64,000 nucleotides of DNA, from contig NZ_AUMJ01000009.1 in assembly GCF_000430625.1 (NCBI RefSeq), positions 76,645 through 140,644 on the forward strand, read 5' to 3'. Position 1 is the stretch's first letter, and every line of letters starts with the position of its first letter. The translations under genes were made by a program, and so were the position numbers. Under the pieces are notes generated by a model. That model worked only from the letters and a program-made list of their open reading frames with translations. It was not told the origin of the DNA and did no database searches. Source of the DNA: Aneurinibacillus terranovensis DSM 18919. Lineage in GTDB: Bacteria > Bacillota > Bacilli > Aneurinibacillales > Aneurinibacillaceae. Below, piece by piece: positions 62,462-64,000 of the stretch.

Positions 62462-63339
62462 TATTTCACACTCCTTACGGTATGCATATCCAGAACGAGC
62501 CCTAGTTGGTCCCTTAATTCTTTGCGGGGGATGACCTTATCCAGCTGCCCTTTCTTGAATAAAAATTCCGCCGTCTGAAAATCCTCCGGCAATTCCTGGC
62601 GAATCGTCTGTTCGATAATACGCCGCCCGGCAAATCCGATCAATGCGCCCGGCTCGGCAAAATTATAATCACCAAGCGAGGCAAAGCTGGCAGAAACACC
62701 ACCGGTTGTAGGATTGGTCATCACGGAAATGTAAAGCCCGCCGGCCGCATCCAATCTGGCAAGCGCCGCGCTTGTTTTGGCCATCTGCATTAAACTAAGC
62801 GCCCCCTCCTGCATGCGCGCCCCCCCGGAAGCAGAATATAAAAGAAACGGGTATTTTTTTTCAACGGCCCGTTCAATCGCCCTGGTGATTTTTTCGCCGA
62901 CAACGGAACCCATGCTCCCCATGCGAAACCGTGAGTCCATCACACCGATCACGACAGGATACCCTTTAATGGTTCCTTCCCCGGTTACAACCGCCTCAGA
63001 CAGCCCGGATTTTTCCCGATCCTTATCCAATTTTTCCGCGTAGTCCGGGAAATTAAGAGGATTTTCCGACAGTAAATCTGTATCATATTCAAAGAAATGA
63101 CCTTCATCGAGGGTAATAGCGATCCGCTCAAACGCCGTCATTGGGAAGTGATACCCGCAACCCTGGCACACTTTCAAATTTTTATCCAGTTCTTTTGCGT
63201 AAATAATCGTCCCGCACTGACTGCATTTAATCATGAGGCCTTCCGGGACTTCCTTTTTTTCCGGACGCGGTTCATCGGTTACCTTTCCAGCCGGAATTGT
63301 CGCATACTTACGTTTTTTATAAAAAATATCTTTTAACAA
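62461..63339 (-). CDS. accD: Acetyl-CoA carboxylase carboxyltransferase subunit beta
   Basis: This 292-residue zinc-binding subunit has a four-cysteine finger ([24 protein letters not shown], near 39-62), then [21 protein letters not shown] and [16 protein letters not shown]. The start is TTG at 63339 behind AGAGGTG; a TTG start is supported by [16 protein letters not shown] matching homologues. It is coupled to accA. Confidence 0.95.
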   Translation of the reverse strand: MLKDIFYKKRKYATIPAGKVTDEPRPEKKEVPEGLMIKCSQCGTIIYAKELDKNLKVCQGCGYHFPMTAFERIAITLDEGHFFEYDTDLLSENPLNFPDYAEKLDKDREKSGLSEAVVTGEGTIKGYPVVIGVMDSRFRMGSMGSVVGEKITRAIERAVEKKYPFLLYSASGGARMQEGALSLMQMAKTSAALARLDAAGGLYISVMTNPTTGGVSASFASLGDYNFAEPGALIGFAGRRIIEQTIRQELPEDFQTAEFLFKKGQLDKVIPRKELRDQLGLVLDMHTVRSVK

Positions 63340-63354
63340 TAAATCGCACCTCTC

Positions 63355-63540
63355 TTAAGGCATCAATGAACGGTTTAATACTTCTTGAACCTCTTCCAGT
63401 TCTCCTTCCGGCACAAGAATTTCAAACTGTTTTGATAACCCGGCCTGACGGATTTTTACAAGAAAACCTTCCGTCGTTAATTTGTCCTGAATTTTTTCGG
63501 CAACTTTAGCGCTTGGGGCAATATAGATGACCGTCCACAT
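63355..63540 (-). CDS. Small conserved protein upstream of accD (DUF2007-like)
   Basis: This 61-residue protein has a predicted beta-alpha-beta fold (TVIYIAPSAKVAEKIQDKL, FEILVPEGELEEVQEVLN) like a ferredoxin-type DUF2007/putative signal-transducing domain. It is 15 bases before accD. Homologues in Bacillales have been misnamed glutamate decarboxylase; no such activity is supported. Confidence 0.6.
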   Translation of the reverse strand: MWTVIYIAPSAKVAEKIQDKLTTEGFLVKIRQAGLSKQFEILVPEGELEEVQEVLNRSLMP

Positions 63541-63633
63541 ACCGGTACACCATCCTTCTCAAAATATCTCTTCCATTTCATATTGTAAGCCTATATGTGA
63601 AGGATCACCAATATGAAATTTATGCTGAACGGA

Positions 63634-64000
63634 CTACAAAACACTGCTGTCCAGATGCCGGGACATCCGGGCAACCGCTTTTGCATCATCACCCTCCCGA
63701 ATCGCGGAAAGAATATCACGGTGTTCTTTTACCACCATTTCCTCGTCACTGCTTGGGGGCAGGGACCGCTCCCCGGCAGGCCTGGCGTATTCAACGACCG
63801 GCACCCAAATGCGGTGTAGCACGGAATTGCGGCTTGAGCGGCATATGGCCCGATGAAACAAATAATCTTCTTCATCCGCCGTTTCACCCGTCCGAATCTT
63901 CTCTTCCGCTGCCTGAATCAGTCTTTCCATTTCGGTGAAGTGTTTTTCGGTCGCGCGCTTGCAGGCCAACCGCACGGCATCGATTTCAAGCAGCTTACGC
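63634..64000 (-). CDS. FCD-domain GntR/FadR-type regulator, C-terminal part
   Basis: The open frame crosses the window edge. The visible part is the FCD ligand domain (RKLLEIDAVRLACKRATEKHFTEME...HRAICRSSRNSVL...EHRDILSAIREGD). Candidate metal or ligand residues D, H and H are present. The N-terminal winged helix lies outside the window. It lies upstream of accD and the small protein, but control of them is not shown. Confidence 0.85.
   Translation of the reverse strand, partial: RKLLEIDAVRLACKRATEKHFTEMERLIQAAEEKIRTGETADEEDYLFHRAICRSSRNSVLHRIWVPVVEYARPAGERSLPPSSDEEMVVKEHRDILSAIREGDDAKAVARMSRHLDSSVL

Noticed and set aside
1-64000. CRISPR arrays, prophage, tRNA and rRNA genes
   Set aside because: I saw no regularly spaced direct repeats, no phage structural or integrase gene, and no tRNA- or rRNA-like sequence; tRNA genes could still be missed without a computation.

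Overview
The window is chromosomal DNA of a low-to-medium GC, endospore-forming Gram-positive bacterium of the order Bacillales. Gene order over long stretches follows the Bacillus subtilis chromosome: pepA-yuiD-yuiC-yuiB-yuiA-yumB/yumC, infC-rpmI-rplT, thrS, dnaI-dnaB-nrdR-gapB-coaE-ytaF-mutM-polA, phoR-phoP, mdh-icd-citZ-ytvI-fxsA-pyk-accA-accD. Sporulation-associated genes (ytvI, ytaF, yuiC-type 3D protein) fit this. An mqnC gene (futalosine route to menaquinone) and the lack of pfkA between accA and pyk point away from Bacillus itself. An Aneurinibacillus/Brevibacillus-like lineage is my inference, not a demonstrated identity.

Layout. 1-9.1 kb: pepA and the yui/yum block (membrane proteins, a type II NADH dehydrogenase-like enzyme, ferredoxin-NADP reductase), then small orphan genes and two intergenic regions that may encode RNAs. 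9.3-18.2 kb: an accessory catabolic cluster with two DUF917/hydantoinase-like gene pairs, an NCS1 permease and a hydantoin/Asp-Glu racemase-like gene, all on one strand behind a near-consensus sigma-54 promoter and next to a PAS-AAA-Fis sigma-54 activator. 18.2-22.5 kb: exporter, HAD phosphatase, CoA-binding protein, methyltransferase, lactate dehydrogenase. 22.5-26.2 kb: infC-rpmI-rplT with an L20-type leader, and a GGDEF-EAL-CBS-GGDEF protein. 26.2-30.5 kb: an AT-rich decayed island with a secreted-protein gene broken by one amber codon and a lipoprotein gene cut by an IS1380-family element. 30.8-37.8 kb: thrS with a complete T-box leader, a predicted CcpA-controlled CU-rich small RNA, a transglutaminase-like secreted protein, a chemoreceptor and mqnC. 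37.8-64 kb: conserved housekeeping genes for replication initiation, DNA repair, phosphate sensing, the TCA cycle, pyruvate kinase and acetyl-CoA carboxylase, ending in a partial FCD/GntR regulator.

How the genes work together. The 9.3-18.2 kb cluster looks like an inducible uptake and ring-opening/racemisation pathway for a hydantoin-like or related cyclic amide. Transport is by the NCS1 permease, turnover by the DUF917 and HyuA-type proteins, and expression by the adjacent sigma-54 activator. The central-metabolism half carries several 5' control elements visible in the sequence: the thrS T-box, the infC L20 leader, a cre box over the small-RNA promoter, a possible CcpN-type gapB promoter and a hairpin in the citZ leader.

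The best candidates for something undescribed are: (1) the sigma-54 hydantoin-like cluster, in which the second HyuA paralogue has lost every recognisable nucleotide-binding glycine motif; (2) the cre-controlled CU-rich small RNA at 33.25 kb; (3) a stem-enclosed conserved loop seen at several intergenic sites with different stem sequences, which may be a structured RNA or dispersed-element family.
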